In this document: one piece after another, positions 1 to 8,942 of the stretch | Numbering within the stretch: the first letter of the stretch is position 1 | How the letters are laid out: every line of letters begins with the position of its first letter | Source of the DNA: Cronobacter condimenti 1330 | GTDB taxonomy: Bacteria; Pseudomonadota; Gammaproteobacteria; Enterobacterales; Enterobacteriaceae | Length of the DNA stretch: 64,000 nucleotides | Assembly: GCF_001277255.1 (NCBI RefSeq) | Contig: NZ_CP012264.1 | Coordinates: 2,170,001 to 2,234,000 of the forward strand | Reading direction: 5' to 3' | Made by a program: the position numbers and the translations under genes | Notes under the pieces: generated by a model | The model's database searches: none | Seen by the model: the letters and a program-made list of their open reading frames with translations, nothing else | What the model was told of the DNA's origin: nothing

Positions 1-819
1 TGCGTTTTCCCACGCCGGGCGACCCGCCACGAAATTATCTTCAATCACCCACTGGCGGAACGGCTCACAGGCAACACCTGCCGGGTCACGCACGCCGGTA
101 AGCTGCTCGATTTTATCAAGCGTCTCCGGGGTGACCGCGGGCACAATGCGATCCACCATCGTGGACGGGAATGTCACGTTTGCCTCAATCCAGGCCGCCA
201 GGCTCGCGTCCACCGCGCGGGCATACGCCGTCACCACCTTGCGTGCCACCTGGCCGTTCTCCGGCATATTGTCACAGGACATGACGCTGAACCCTTTAAG
301 CCCGGCGGCCTTGCGGCGCGCCAGCGCCTCGACAATCACCCCGGGCGCCGACGACGGCTGTTGCGGATGCGCCAGATCGGCGGCGATAAGCGGGTTTTCC
401 AGCATCAGTTCGCCGGTCGCGGGCGAATGGCAGTAGCCTTTTTCCGTGATGGTGAGCGACACAATCGCTACCTCCGGCTGACACAGCGCGGTGAGCACCG
501 CCTCCAGCCCATCCACCTGCGCATGCAGCGCGTTCTTTACCACACCCACCACACGGGCGCGCCAGGCATCTGCCGACATCTCCGCTACGGTATAGAGATT
601 ATCCTGACGACGGATATCGGCTATCTGCTGCTCACCGCCAATCAGGTTAACTTCGCAATAGCCCCAGTCGCTGCCATGCTCAGCGGCCAGAATATCGGTA
701 TAAACGCCCTGATGCGCGCGATGAAACGCGCCAAAACCAAGGTGAACGATACGCGCGACCAGCGCGTCACGATCGTAGAGAGGAAGCACAGCGTGAGCAT
801 TCAAAAGCGTGGATTTCAT
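1..819 (-). CDS. ydfI: Mannitol dehydrogenase-family oxidoreductase YdfI, 3' end cut by window
   Basis: NAD-dependent polyol/uronate dehydrogenase of the UxuB/mannitol dehydrogenase family. The visible 273 residues run from ATG at 819 and carry the N-terminal Rossmann signature HLGFGAFHRAHQ (residues 26-37), SCDNMPENG (181-189) and MVDRIVP (221-227). About 210 residues should lie beyond the window edge, judging by the 486-residue E. coli YdfI. By family it interconverts fructuronate-type keto acids and mannonate-type sugar acids. That fits rspA (mannonate dehydratase) and the MFS transporter just upstream, giving uptake, reduction and dehydration toward 2-keto-3-deoxygluconate. The exact substrate is inferred. 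A candidate operator shared with rspA lies about 100 bp upstream. Confidence 0.85.
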   Translation of the reverse strand, partial: MKSTLLNAHAVLPLYDRDALVARIVHLGFGAFHRAHQGVYTDILAAEHGSDWGYCEVNLIGGEQQIADIRRQDNLYTVAEMSADAWRARVVGVVKNALHAQVDGLEAVLTALCQPEVAIVSLTITEKGYCHSPATGELMLENPLIAADLAHPQQPSSAPGVIVEALARRKAAGLKGFSVMSCDNMPENGQVARKVVTAYARAVDASLAAWIEANVTFPSTMVDRIVPAVTPETLDKIEQLTGVRDPAGVACEPFRQWVIEDNFVAGRPAWENA

Positions 820-915
820 AACAAAGACCCGATTGATAAATAAAGTAATTTGTATGAAGACTACGCGCCGTAGCGGCGCGCTTTATGATTTGCGACAGTT
901 TTTACGCACTACATT

Positions 916-930
916 AACTAGAATGGTAGT
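916..930 (-). promoter_or_regulatory. Candidate sugar-acid operator upstream of ydfI
   Basis: On the minus strand this site reads ACTACCATTCTAGTT. It matches 13 of 15 bases of the site before rspA (3588-3602). It sits 97 bp upstream of the ydfI start, between the MFS gene and ydfI, so ydfI may have its own promoter. A GntR-family regulator of the RspR/YdfH or UxuR type is a natural candidate, by inference. Confidence 0.45.
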
Positions 931-981
931 AAAGTGTGACTTTCATCACGCTTTACGGGTAATCAGGATCGGTATTGGGAA

Positions 982-2259
982 TTAGACAGCGACAGGTTTT
1001 GCGGCAAGACGGGTCACGGCGCGCTCTTTGACGAAGGTCCAGAGGATGATCGCACCGACAATATCCATCATGCTGAGGATAATAAAGAACGGATTGTAAC
1101 CGACGGTTTTTACCAGTCCGCCCATGATTAGGGTGCAGATGAAAATGCCTGTCCACCCGGCGGTACCGGCAAACCCGCTGACGGTCGAGGTTTCGTTGCG
1201 TCTGAAAAGATCGGTTGCCATCGTAATGACCTGGGTGGAGAGCATCTGGTGCGCGAAAGCGCAGACAGAAACCAGCCCGACCGCCAGATACGCGCTTTCG
1301 ACAAATCCGACAAACGCCAGCGGCAGCATCAGCAGCGCGCCAATGCTAAAGCCAATACGGCGGGCGTTGATGGTGGAAATATTCCAGCGCTTCATCATCA
1401 CGTTATTTAAAAAGCCGCCCGCCATGCCACCGAAATCGGCAGCCAGAAACGGCAGCCAGGCGAACAGCGCAATCTCTTTGAGCGGCATATGACGCACCGT
1501 CATCAGATAAACCGGCAACCAGAAGTTAATGGTTCCCCACGCCGGGTCGGCAAGAAAGCGCGGCAGCGCAATACCCCAGAAGTTTCGCTGGCGCAGGATC
1601 TGCAATATGGAGGGTTTCGTGCCGTCCGCCTCCAGATGCTTCTCCTGCCCCTCTTCAATATATCTGGCTTCCTGCGCGCTTAACCGGCGGTGGCGTGACG
1701 GCGCTTCATAGCCGAACCACCAGATAACGGCGAATACAAGACCGAGCGCGCCGGTGATGACAAACGCCATCTCCCAGTTGTACGCCATGATGGCCCAGAC
1801 GACTAACGGCGGCGCCAGCATCGCGCCAATAGACGTGCCGATATTCGCCACCCCGCCTGCAATCCCACGCTCCTTCGCCGGGAACCATTCAGAATTACAC
1901 TTTACGCCCGCCGGAATAGCAGACGCTTCACTAAGGCCCATCAGGCCACGCAAAAACGCCAGTCCGCCCCACGAATGACAGGTGGCGTGCGCCATATTTG
2001 TGAGTGACCAGGCAATGATCATAATAAAAAAGCCGAGCTTTAAGCCCACCACATCAATAAAGAAGCCGCACAGCGGCTGCGCTATCGTATAGGCAAACTG
2101 AAAGGCGCTTAATATCCACGAATATTGCTGCTCGTTGATATGAAGCTCGGTAAATAAGGTTGGCGCGGAAACGCTCAGCGAACTGCGCGCCAGCGCATTA
2201 ATAATCGTGCCTAATGACACCAGGCCTATCATATACCAGCGTAATTTTCTGATTTTCAT
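982..2259 (-). CDS. ydfJ: MFS sugar-acid/proton symporter, YdfJ-like
   Basis: Major facilitator superfamily transporter of 425 residues with about 12 membrane helices, of the anion:cation symporter type (hexuronate/galactonate permease relatives). The N-terminal half holds GFFIDVVGLKLGFF, the loop 2-3 region typical of the superfamily, followed by RGLMGLSEASAIPAG. It lies between rspA and ydfI on the same strand, 53 bp downstream of rspA, so it probably imports the substrate those enzymes use. E. coli ydfJ is interrupted by the Qin prophage in K-12; here the gene is intact. Start ATG at 2259. Substrate specificity cannot be read from the sequence. Confidence 0.8.
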   Translation of the reverse strand: MKIRKLRWYMIGLVSLGTIINALARSSLSVSAPTLFTELHINEQQYSWILSAFQFAYTIAQPLCGFFIDVVGLKLGFFIMIIAWSLTNMAHATCHSWGGLAFLRGLMGLSEASAIPAGVKCNSEWFPAKERGIAGGVANIGTSIGAMLAPPLVVWAIMAYNWEMAFVITGALGLVFAVIWWFGYEAPSRHRRLSAQEARYIEEGQEKHLEADGTKPSILQILRQRNFWGIALPRFLADPAWGTINFWLPVYLMTVRHMPLKEIALFAWLPFLAADFGGMAGGFLNNVMMKRWNISTINARRIGFSIGALLMLPLAFVGFVESAYLAVGLVSVCAFAHQMLSTQVITMATDLFRRNETSTVSGFAGTAGWTGIFICTLIMGGLVKTVGYNPFFIILSMMDIVGAIILWTFVKERAVTRLAAKPVAV

Positions 2260-2312
2260 GGGTAGGGTTCCGGAGGTTATCGTTATTATTTCATTTCAGG
2301 CTATCTGTGGTG

Positions 2313-3527
2313 TTACCAGTTCCACAGCGTGCCGTCTTCAAGGCGGGCGACCGGCAAATAAGCCGGATCGTAGGGGTATTTCGCCGCCAGTTTTTCGTCA
2401 AATTCGATGCCAAGCCCTGGTTTGTCGCCCGGGTGCATATAGCCATGGTCGAACGTCCAGCTGTGCGGGAACACCTCCAGCATCTGTTCGGAATACCCCA
2501 TGAACTCCTGCACGCCGAAATTTGGTACCCAGAGATCAAAATGCAGCGCGGCAGCGTGACAAATGGGGGAGAGATCCGACGGGCCGTGCGAGCCGGTACG
2601 TACCTGATAAAGCGCCGCAAAATCGGCAATGCGGCGCATGCCGGTAATGCCGCCCGCGTGGGTGACGGTCGTGCGGATGTAATCAATCAGTTGCTCTTCG
2701 ATAAGCTGTTTGCAGTCCCAGATACTGTTAAAGACTTCCCCTACCGCAATCGGTGTGACGGTGTGCTGACGAATGAGACGGAAACAGGCCTGGTTTTCGG
2801 CGGGGGTGGGATCTTCCATCCAGAACAGGCGGTGATCCTCAATACTTTTACCAAACCGCGCGGCCTCGATGGGCGTCAGGCGGTGATGCATGTCGTGCAG
2901 CAAATGCTCATGGAAGCCAAATTTATCGCGCACGGCCTCGAAGAGTTTCGGGGTGAAATCGAGATATTTTTCCGTTGACCAGAACTGCTCTTCCGGCCAC
3001 TGGCCTTTTGTGGCCGGTTCATACGCCAGCCCTTTGCCTTTTGCCATGCCGTAGGTGGTTTTCATACCCGGCACGCCGCACTGTACGCGAATGGCTTTAA
3101 AACCCAGCTCTTTATGGCGCGCGTAATCGTCCAGCACCTCATCAATGGAATGCCCGGTGGTGTGGCAATAGACCATCACACCGTCGCGCGACGCGCCGCC
3201 GAGCAGCTGATAGAGCGGCATCCCGGCAGCTTTGGCTTTGATATCCCAAAGCGCGGTGTCGATAGCGGCAATCGCCGACATCGTGACCGGGCCGCGCCGC
3301 CAGTACGCGCCTTTGTAGAAAAACTGCCAGATATCCTCGATACGCTGCGCGTCACGCCCGATAAGCTGCGGGCAGAGATGATCGCGCAGATAACTGGCGA
3401 CCGACAGCTCGCGTCCGTTAAGCGTGGCGTCGCCAAGCCCGATCAGGCCGTCCTCAGTCGTGATTTTAAGCGTGACAAAATTGCGCCCCGGGCACGTCAC
3501 AAATACTTCCGCCTTACTGATTTTCAT
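2313..3527 (-). CDS. rspA: D-mannonate dehydratase (ManD/RspA, enolase superfamily)
   Basis: Enolase-superfamily enzyme of 404 residues, the usual ManD length. It dehydrates D-mannonate to 2-keto-3-deoxy-D-gluconate. The catalytic and metal-binding positions of ManD enzymes are visible: Arg147, Tyr159, Asp212 and His214 (motif DMHHR), Glu238 (MEDP) and Glu264 (GEVF). E. coli RspA was first described as a starvation-sensing protein linked to homoserine lactone; mannonate dehydration is the enzymatic role of the family. Start ATG at 3527 is preceded by GGGAGC. It is the first gene of a minus-strand run rspA-MFS-ydfI. The rspB partner found beside rspA in E. coli is absent here. Confidence 0.92.
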   Translation of the reverse strand: MKISKAEVFVTCPGRNFVTLKITTEDGLIGLGDATLNGRELSVASYLRDHLCPQLIGRDAQRIEDIWQFFYKGAYWRRGPVTMSAIAAIDTALWDIKAKAAGMPLYQLLGGASRDGVMVYCHTTGHSIDEVLDDYARHKELGFKAIRVQCGVPGMKTTYGMAKGKGLAYEPATKGQWPEEQFWSTEKYLDFTPKLFEAVRDKFGFHEHLLHDMHHRLTPIEAARFGKSIEDHRLFWMEDPTPAENQACFRLIRQHTVTPIAVGEVFNSIWDCKQLIEEQLIDYIRTTVTHAGGITGMRRIADFAALYQVRTGSHGPSDLSPICHAAALHFDLWVPNFGVQEFMGYSEQMLEVFPHSWTFDHGYMHPGDKPGLGIEFDEKLAAKYPYDPAYLPVARLEDGTLWNW

Positions 3528-3587
3528 AGTGCTCCCTTTTCAACACGAAACTGCGCGTAACTGTACGCATTACGATCAACTGATATA

Positions 3588-3602
3588 ACTACCATACAAG
3601 TT
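3588..3602 (+). promoter_or_regulatory. Candidate operator upstream of rspA
   Basis: ACTACCATACAAGTT is an imperfect dyad (AACT...AGTT) about 60 bp upstream of the rspA start. The same motif recurs at 916-930 before ydfI. CAACT at 3578-3582 and AGTTG at 3599-3603 add an outer inverted repeat. This suggests co-regulation of the two transcription units. Confidence 0.45.
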
Positions 3603-3683
3603 GAATGCGCAGAAAAATGCGTGGAGCTTCACAAAGCGTGAAGGCATTTTCATGTCGGATAAAGGGATGACAACAGGAAAGCG

Positions 3684-4010
3684 TCAGGCGCGGCCCCAGC
3701 CTGCGACAATAATCAGCATGCCACACAAGGCGACTGCTGCCCCGGCCCAGTCATAAAGGCTCAGCCGCACGCCGTCCACGATTCGAAGCCACAGCAAGGC
3801 AGTCATGACATAGACGCCACCGTAGGCGGCATATACCCGCCCGCTTGCCGCCGGGTGCAGCGTCAAGAGCCAGACAAACAGCATAAGCGACAGCGCGGCC
3901 GGCAACAGCCAGAGTATGCTTGCGCCCTTACGCAGCCACAGCCACGGCAGGAAACAGCCGATGATTTCTGCAAGCGCGGTGGCGAAAAACAGCAAAGTGG
4001 TTTTAATCAT
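3684..4010 (-). CDS. ynfA: YnfA family small inner-membrane protein
   Basis: A 108-residue protein with four hydrophobic helices and short loops (starts MIKTTLLFFATALAEIIG), the size and fold of the YnfA/UPF0060 family related to small multidrug resistance proteins. E. coli and Shigella YnfA have been linked to small-molecule efflux; the substrate here is unknown. An upstream in-frame extension to 4148 would overlap the divergent ynfB, so the ATG at 4010 is preferred on length and homology. It is transcribed divergently from ynfB. Confidence 0.88.
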   Translation of the reverse strand: MIKTTLLFFATALAEIIGCFLPWLWLRKGASILWLLPAALSLMLFVWLLTLHPAASGRVYAAYGGVYVMTALLWLRIVDGVRLSLYDWAGAAVALCGMLIIVAGWGRA

Positions 4011-4127
4011 ATTGAGGCTCGTTGTGGATAATATCGGCAACTGTCGCCGCTGTGCGTGATTCGCGCACGATGATATAGTAAAGCGTGTCGGCTTCACGAC
4101 AAGAACAGCTTCATAAAGGATATCGCC

Positions 4128-4457
4128 ATGAAAAACTTCCTTCGCCACTCACTGCTGCTGGCGCTGCTGACCGGTGCGTTGACCAGTGTGGCTCACGCGC
4201 AAACCGATAAACTGATTATTGAGTCCGGCGATAACGCTCGGACCCGCCAGGACGCTGCGATGGATAAAGAGCAATGGAATGACACCCGTTCTTTACGCCA
4301 AAAAGTGAACAAACGCGCTGAAAAAGAGTGGGATAAAGCAGATGTCGCTTTTGACGCTCAGGATAACTGCGAAAAAAGCGCGAACCTCAACGCTTACTGG
4401 GAACCCAATACGCTGCGTTGTCTTGACCGCCGCACCGGCCGCGTCATTAATCCGTAA
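4128..4457 (+). CDS. ynfB: YnfB, periplasmic DUF1283 (UPF0482) protein
   Basis: A 109-residue exported protein. It has a cleavable signal peptide (hydrophobic core LLLALLTGALTSV, cleavage after AHA) followed by a charged mature domain ending in LRCLDRRTGRVINP. Two cysteines in the mature part (in DNCEK and LRCLD) may form a disulfide. It matches E. coli YnfB, whose function is unknown. AAGGAT precedes the ATG. A strong intrinsic terminator follows at 4471-4501, so it is probably monocistronic. Confidence 0.88.
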   Translation: MKNFLRHSLLLALLTGALTSVAHAQTDKLIIESGDNARTRQDAAMDKEQWNDTRSLRQKVNKRAEKEWDKADVAFDAQDNCEKSANLNAYWEPNTLRCLDRRTGRVINP

Positions 4458-4470
4458 CCCCGCCTGCCTG

Positions 4471-4501
4471 ACGGCTCCCGCCTCGCGGGGGCCGTTTTTT
4501 T
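4471..4501 (+). terminator. Rho-independent terminator after ynfB
   Basis: GC-rich stem ACGGCTCCCGC / GCGGGGGCCGT with a short loop, followed by a run of seven T. Confidence 0.85.
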
Positions 4502-4521
4502 CGCGCATAAAAGGATGAACA

Positions 4522-5082
4522 ATGACAGAGTACGTTGAAGTCAAACTGCGCCCGCTGGAACGTGAAGATTTGCGTTTCGTCCACCAGCTCGATAACAACG
4601 CAAGCGTCATGCGCTATTGGTTTGAAGAGCCTTATGAGGCGTTCGTCGAACTTTCCGATCTCTACGACAAACATATTCACGATCAGAGCGAGCGCCGCTT
4701 TGTGGTGGAGTGTGACGGCGATAAAGCGGGCCTGGTGGAACTGGTTGAAATTAACCATGTACACCGCCGCGCCGAATTTCAGATTATTATTTCGCCAGAG
4801 CATCAGGGCAAAGGGCTTGCCAGCCGCGCGGCCAAACTCGCGATGGATTACGGCTTTACGGTATTAAACCTCTATAAGCTCTATCTCATCGTCGATAAAG
4901 AGAACGCTAAAGCGATTCATATTTATCGCAAGCTTGGGTTTATGGTGGAAGGCGAACTGGTCCATGAATTTTTTATTAATGGCGAGTACCGCAACACCAT
5001 CCGCATGTGCATCTTCCAGCATCAGTACCTGACGCACCTCAAACCGGCCGGAAACAGCCTGCTCAAACCCACCGCACAATAA
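4522..5082 (+). CDS. speG: Spermidine N1-acetyltransferase SpeG
   Basis: GNAT-fold acetyltransferase of 186 residues that transfers acetyl from acetyl-CoA to spermidine or spermine, keeping polyamine levels non-toxic. It is nearly identical to E. coli SpeG through LRPLEREDLR, VMRYWFEEPYEAF and DLYDKHIHDQSERRF. The acetyl-CoA loop HQGKGLASRAAK is at residues 94-105 and the C-terminus is LLKPTAQ. Start ATG at 4522 follows AAAGGATG. It lies just after the ynfB terminator and ends at its own terminator. The mdtJI spermidine exporter about 20 kb away in this window would act on the same polyamine pool. Confidence 0.96.
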   Translation: MTEYVEVKLRPLEREDLRFVHQLDNNASVMRYWFEEPYEAFVELSDLYDKHIHDQSERRFVVECDGDKAGLVELVEINHVHRRAEFQIIISPEHQGKGLASRAAKLAMDYGFTVLNLYKLYLIVDKENAKAIHIYRKLGFMVEGELVHEFFINGEYRNTIRMCIFQHQYLTHLKPAGNSLLKPTAQ

Positions 5083-5110
5083 AAAAAGCGCAGGGTGCCC
5101 TGCGCTTTTA
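5081..5110. terminator. Bidirectional terminator between speG and ynfC
   Basis: Perfect inverted repeat GCGCAGGG/CCCTGCGC (5088-5105) flanked by an A run on the left and a T run on the right, so it can stop both speG (+) and the convergent ynfC (-). Confidence 0.85.
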
Positions 5111-5117
5111 TCGTCTG

Positions 5118-5825
5118 TCAGTAGTAATTGATTTCGTTCTGGATCGTGAATTTATGCTTTTTCGGCGGCGTCGTGCCGGTGTCGGTAAGCGCCAGTACGC
5201 AGCTTAACGGGTTAAGATGGCGGTCATATTCACAGCGCTGTTCGGCGGTATCGATCACTTTATTGTTGAGTTTGGTCACAGACGTATAGTCATGCTTTTT
5301 GCGCTTATCGCTCGGCGTGGCGAACGTGGCAAGTTCCGCGTCTTTGGCTTTGCTGGTTTTACCAAGCGGATAGCCTTCGTCATCGTACCGGTAGCTGACG
5401 GTGACTTCCGGCGTATGCCCTTTCACTACGAAGTCGTGCTCGTTGGTTTCATAGATCATGCCGACCGCAGGTAACTCCGCCAGTTGGCATTTGCCCTGCA
5501 GACGAATGCGCTTTTCGTGGGTCATCGCATCAAGGTAATAGTTCGCATCCAGTACCAGCGAAAGATGGCTGTTGCTCGGCTTATCGACGTAGGTTAGTGT
5601 TTCGAAACACCCTTCCTCAGACAGCGTGCCATTCACTTCGGTTTCCACTTCACCATCATCATTGATCAACTTCTGCGTGAAGTTTTTTACCGGGCCGCGC
5701 AGCGGATCGAAATTAAACTCGCTTGAGAAACTCGCCATTTCGGGGCTAAACGGCGCGAGCGCGTCAGGCTTATCACAGCCGGTCAATACCCACGCCATCA
5801 TCATTACCGTCACGTATTTATTCAC
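5118..5825 (-). CDS. ynfC: YnfC lipoprotein (UPF0257)
   Basis: Predicted lipoprotein of 235 residues. The lipobox LTGC ends a short signal of about 16 residues, and the mature protein begins CDKPDALAPFSPEMAS. Blocks shared with E. coli YnfC include FDPLRGPVKNFTQ, GTLSEEGCF, LVLDANYYLDA and RLQGKCQLAELP. GTG at 5825 is chosen as start because it places the lipobox correctly and has AAGGA 10 bp upstream; a longer frame to 5864 would bury the signal peptide. Function unknown. Codon use resembles the neighbours. Confidence 0.85.
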   Translation of the reverse strand: MNKYVTVMMMAWVLTGCDKPDALAPFSPEMASFSSEFNFDPLRGPVKNFTQKLINDDGEVETEVNGTLSEEGCFETLTYVDKPSNSHLSLVLDANYYLDAMTHEKRIRLQGKCQLAELPAVGMIYETNEHDFVVKGHTPEVTVSYRYDDEGYPLGKTSKAKDAELATFATPSDKRKKHDYTSVTKLNNKVIDTAEQRCEYDRHLNPLSCVLALTDTGTTPPKKHKFTIQNEINYY

Positions 5826-5941
5826 GTCTTTATTATCCTTCTGCGGCCTCGCCAAAAGCGGCATGATATCTGAAAAGTCAGTGATATATATAACAACTGC
5901 TATGCTTAGAACATCTGTTTTACGCCAATAAGGAGTCTTTC

Positions 5942-6238
5942 ATGAAGAAACGTTACTGGGCAGGCGCCCTGCTGCTGGCCGCCACGTTGCCGGTCAGCGC
6001 CGCGCAAAACTCCTGTGAACGGGTAAAAGCCGATATTGAACAGCGCATCATTAATAACGGCGTACCAGAAAACGGGTTTACGTTAACTATCGTTCCTAAC
6101 GATCAGGCTGACCAGCCGGATGCACAGGTTGTTGGCCACTGCGCCAACGATACACAAAAAATTCTCTATACCCGCACGCAAAGCGGTAACGCGGCGGGCG
6201 GCGCCACGTCGCAGGGTGCGGCGAGCGAACCGCAGTAA
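5942..6238 (+). CDS. ynfD: YnfD, periplasmic DUF1161 protein
   Basis: A 98-residue exported protein with a classical signal peptide (KKRYWAGALLLAATLPVSA, cleavage after SAA). The mature domain contains SCERVKADIEQRI and CANDTQKILYTR; its two cysteines could pair. The tail is low-complexity Gly/Ala/Ser/Gln. It matches E. coli YnfD (DUF1161), function unknown. AAGGAG lies just upstream of the ATG. It is divergent from ynfC and followed by its own terminator. Confidence 0.85.
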   Translation: MKKRYWAGALLLAATLPVSAAQNSCERVKADIEQRIINNGVPENGFTLTIVPNDQADQPDAQVVGHCANDTQKILYTRTQSGNAAGGATSQGAASEPQ

Positions 6239-6254
6239 ACACAGTAAACGCATC

Positions 6255-6278
6255 AGGGGCTTCGGCCCCTTTTTTTTA
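6255..6278 (+). terminator. Rho-independent terminator after ynfD
   Basis: AGGGGC-TTCG-GCCCCT stem with a UUCG tetraloop followed by eight T. Confidence 0.9.
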
Positions 6279-6354
6279 TTCTTGCCGCCCAGTAAGCCCC
6301 ATCTCTTGACCCTCGTTAACGTTTTCTACTCCATTCTGGGTAAAACTCTTATTT

Positions 6355-6369
6355 CGCTAATCATTAGCG
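6355..6369. promoter_or_regulatory. Perfect dyad in the ynfE promoter region
   Basis: CGCTAAT-C-ATTAGCG is a perfect 7-bp inverted repeat 69 bp upstream of the ynfE start. A degenerate FNR-like sequence (TTGACCCTCGTTAA) begins at 6306. Anaerobic control by FNR is known for E. coli ynfEFGH; which protein binds the dyad is unknown. Confidence 0.4.
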
Positions 6370-6437
6370 CTCTAATCTTCTGATTTTCTTACTTCAGGGC
6401 CGCCCTGCGTCTTAAGCGACCCGTCAGGGAGCGAGTT

Positions 6438-8870
6438 ATGGCACAACATCACGAGGGCATTAGCCGCCGTCAGTTTCTTACCACCACCTCACTCGGCGGC
6501 CTCGCGCTGGCGGCGGGCAGCGTTACGCTACCCTTCGGTTTTACCCGCATTGCCGCCGCGGTAGACATCGCCGTCACCCCACCTGTTGATAAGGTGGTCT
6601 GGGGCGCCTGTTCGGTAAACTGCGGCAGCCGTTGCGCACTGCGGCTGCATGTTCGCAACGACACCGTCTGGCGCGTCGAAACGGACAATACCGGGCTTGA
6701 TACCTATGGCGATCACCAGGTGCGCGCCTGCCTGCGCGGGCGCTCCATTCGCCGGCGCATCAACCACCCTGACCGCCTGAATTATCCGATGAAGCGCGTC
6801 GGCAAGCGCGGCGAAGGCAAATTCGAGCGTATCAGCTGGGACGAAGCGCTGGATACGATAAGCATAAGCCTTAAGAAAATTGTCAGCGAATACGGTAATG
6901 AAGCGGTGTATATCAATTACACCTCTGGCGTCGTGGGCGGCAATATCACCCGCTCCTCGCCTTACGCCTCGCTGGTGGCCCGGCTTATGAATTGCTATGG
7001 CGGGTTTCTTAGCCACTATGGCACTTACAGCACCGCGCAAATCGCCTGCGCGATGCCTTACACCTACGGCTCGAACGACGGCAACAGCACCTCGGACATC
7101 GTCAACAGCAAACTGGTAGTGATGTTCGGCAACAACCCGGCGGAAACCCGCATGAGCGGCGGCGGGATCACCTATCATCTCGAACAGGCCCGCGAACGCT
7201 CGCAGGCGCGCATGATTGTTATCGATCCGCGATATACCGATACCGCCGCCGGGCGTGAAGATGAATGGATCCCGATCCGTCCCGGTACCGACGCCGCGCT
7301 GGTTTCTGCGCTCGCCTGGATCATGATCGACGAAAATTTAGTCGATCAACCCTTCCTCGATCGTTACTGCGTGGGTTATGACGAGAAAACGCTCCCGGCG
7401 GGCGCGCCCGCCAACGGGCATTACAAAGCGTATATTCTCGGCCAGGGCGACGACGGCATCGCTAAAACGCCCGCCTGGGCTGCGCGCATCACCGGTATTC
7501 CTGAAGCGCGCATCGTGAAACTCGCACGCGAAATCGCTGGTGCGAAACCGGCTTACATCTGCCAGGGCTGGGGGCCGCAGCGTCAGGCGAATGGCGAGCT
7601 TACCTCCCGCGCTATCGCGATCCTCGCCATCCTTACCGGCAACGTCGGCATTCATGGCGGTAACAGCGGCGCACGTGAATCTACTTACACGATAACTATC
7701 GAGCGGATGCCGGTGCTGGAAAACCCGGTCAAAACGCAGATTTCCTGCTTTAGCTGGACCGACGCCATCGCCCGCGGCCCGCAGATGACCGCCCTCGCCG
7801 ACGGCGTACGCGGCAAAGAAAAACTCGATGTGCCGATTAAGTTCATCTGGAACTACGCAGGCAATACCATCACTAACCAGCATTCAGATATCAACCGCAC
7901 CCACGAGATTTTGCAGGACGATACGCAATGCGAAACCATTGTGGTAATTGAAAACTTTATGACCTCCTCGGCTCGCTACGCCGACATTCTGCTGCCGGAT
8001 TTAATGACCGTAGAGCAGGAGGACATCATCCCTAACGATTACGCTGGCAACATGGGGTATCTCATCTTCACCCAGCCTGCGACGTCAGCGAAATTTGAGC
8101 GCAAACCTATCTACTGGATGATGAGCGAAGTGGCGAAACGTCTCGGTCCTGAGGTGCACCAGCGTTTCACCGAAGGGCGCACACAGGCGCAGTGGCTACA
8201 GTATCTCTATGCGAAAATGCGTACCCGCGACCCGGCGCTACCGGAGTATGAGGCGCTCAAACAACAGGGCATTTATAAGCGAAAGGACCCTAACGGTCAT
8301 TACGTTGCTTATCAGGCGTTTCGTGAAGATCCGCTCGCCCATCCGCTTAAAACGCCCTCAGGAAAAATTGAGATCTACTCCGCCCCGCTTGCCGCGATAG
8401 CCCGCACCTGGACGCTGCGCGACGATGAAACGATCAGTCCGTTGCCGGTCTACGCCCCGACATTTGAAGGCTGGGACTCGCCCGCGCGCCAGGAGTACCC
8501 CCTTCAGCTTTTCGGCTTTCACTACAAAGCCCGTACCCACTCCACCTACGGCAACATCGACGTCCTGCAGGCCGCCTGCCGTCAGGAGGTCTGGCTCAAT
8601 CCCATTGATGCCGCGCAGCGCGGCATTGAGAACGGCGATCCCGTACGCGTCTTTAACGCCCGCGGCGAAGTGCGCCTTCCGGCCAAAGTGACCCCGCGCA
8701 TCATGCCTGGCGTCAGCGCGATGGGCCAGGGCGCGTGGCATCAGGCTGACATGAGCGGCGACCGGATAGACCACGGCGGCTGTGTCAATGTACTCACCAC
8801 GCAGCGCCCGTCGCCGCTTGCCAAAGGCAACCCGCAACACACCAATCTGGTGCAGATAGAGAAGATCTGA
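6438..8870 (+). CDS. ynfE: DMSO/selenate reductase-type molybdopterin catalytic subunit YnfE
   Basis: Periplasmic molybdo-bis(MGD) oxidoreductase of 810 residues (DmsA family). A twin-arginine signal (ISRRQFLTTTSLGGLALA, residues 9-26) directs folded export. The [4Fe-4S] motif is in the mature N-terminus (ACSVNCGSRCALR ... VRACLRGRS). Molybdopterin blocks include LFGNN-type VMFGNNPAETRMSGGG, VIDPRYTDTAAGREDEW and GNVGIHGGNSGARE. E. coli YnfE is implicated in selenate reduction together with YnfF. First gene of ynfEFGH-dmsD, reading through to ynfF with a 72-bp gap. Physiological substrate not determinable here. Confidence 0.93.
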   Translation: MAQHHEGISRRQFLTTTSLGGLALAAGSVTLPFGFTRIAAAVDIAVTPPVDKVVWGACSVNCGSRCALRLHVRNDTVWRVETDNTGLDTYGDHQVRACLRGRSIRRRINHPDRLNYPMKRVGKRGEGKFERISWDEALDTISISLKKIVSEYGNEAVYINYTSGVVGGNITRSSPYASLVARLMNCYGGFLSHYGTYSTAQIACAMPYTYGSNDGNSTSDIVNSKLVVMFGNNPAETRMSGGGITYHLEQARERSQARMIVIDPRYTDTAAGREDEWIPIRPGTDAALVSALAWIMIDENLVDQPFLDRYCVGYDEKTLPAGAPANGHYKAYILGQGDDGIAKTPAWAARITGIPEARIVKLAREIAGAKPAYICQGWGPQRQANGELTSRAIAILAILTGNVGIHGGNSGARESTYTITIERMPVLENPVKTQISCFSWTDAIARGPQMTALADGVRGKEKLDVPIKFIWNYAGNTITNQHSDINRTHEILQDDTQCETIVVIENFMTSSARYADILLPDLMTVEQEDIIPNDYAGNMGYLIFTQPATSAKFERKPIYWMMSEVAKRLGPEVHQRFTEGRTQAQWLQYLYAKMRTRDPALPEYEALKQQGIYKRKDPNGHYVAYQAFREDPLAHPLKTPSGKIEIYSAPLAAIARTWTLRDDETISPLPVYAPTFEGWDSPARQEYPLQLFGFHYKARTHSTYGNIDVLQAACRQEVWLNPIDAAQRGIENGDPVRVFNARGEVRLPAKVTPRIMPGVSAMGQGAWHQADMSGDRIDHGGCVNVLTTQRPSPLAKGNPQHTNLVQIEKI

Positions 8871-8942
8871 CACGCGGATGTTCAAAAAACCATAACAACA
8901 GGAAGCACATTTACCCTCCGTGAAGGAGGAAAAGGAGTGACT

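Noticed and set aside
864..880. GC hairpin between ydfI and the MFS gene as a terminator
   Set aside because: Stem of six with no T run on either strand. It lies between the transcription units but is too weak to call.
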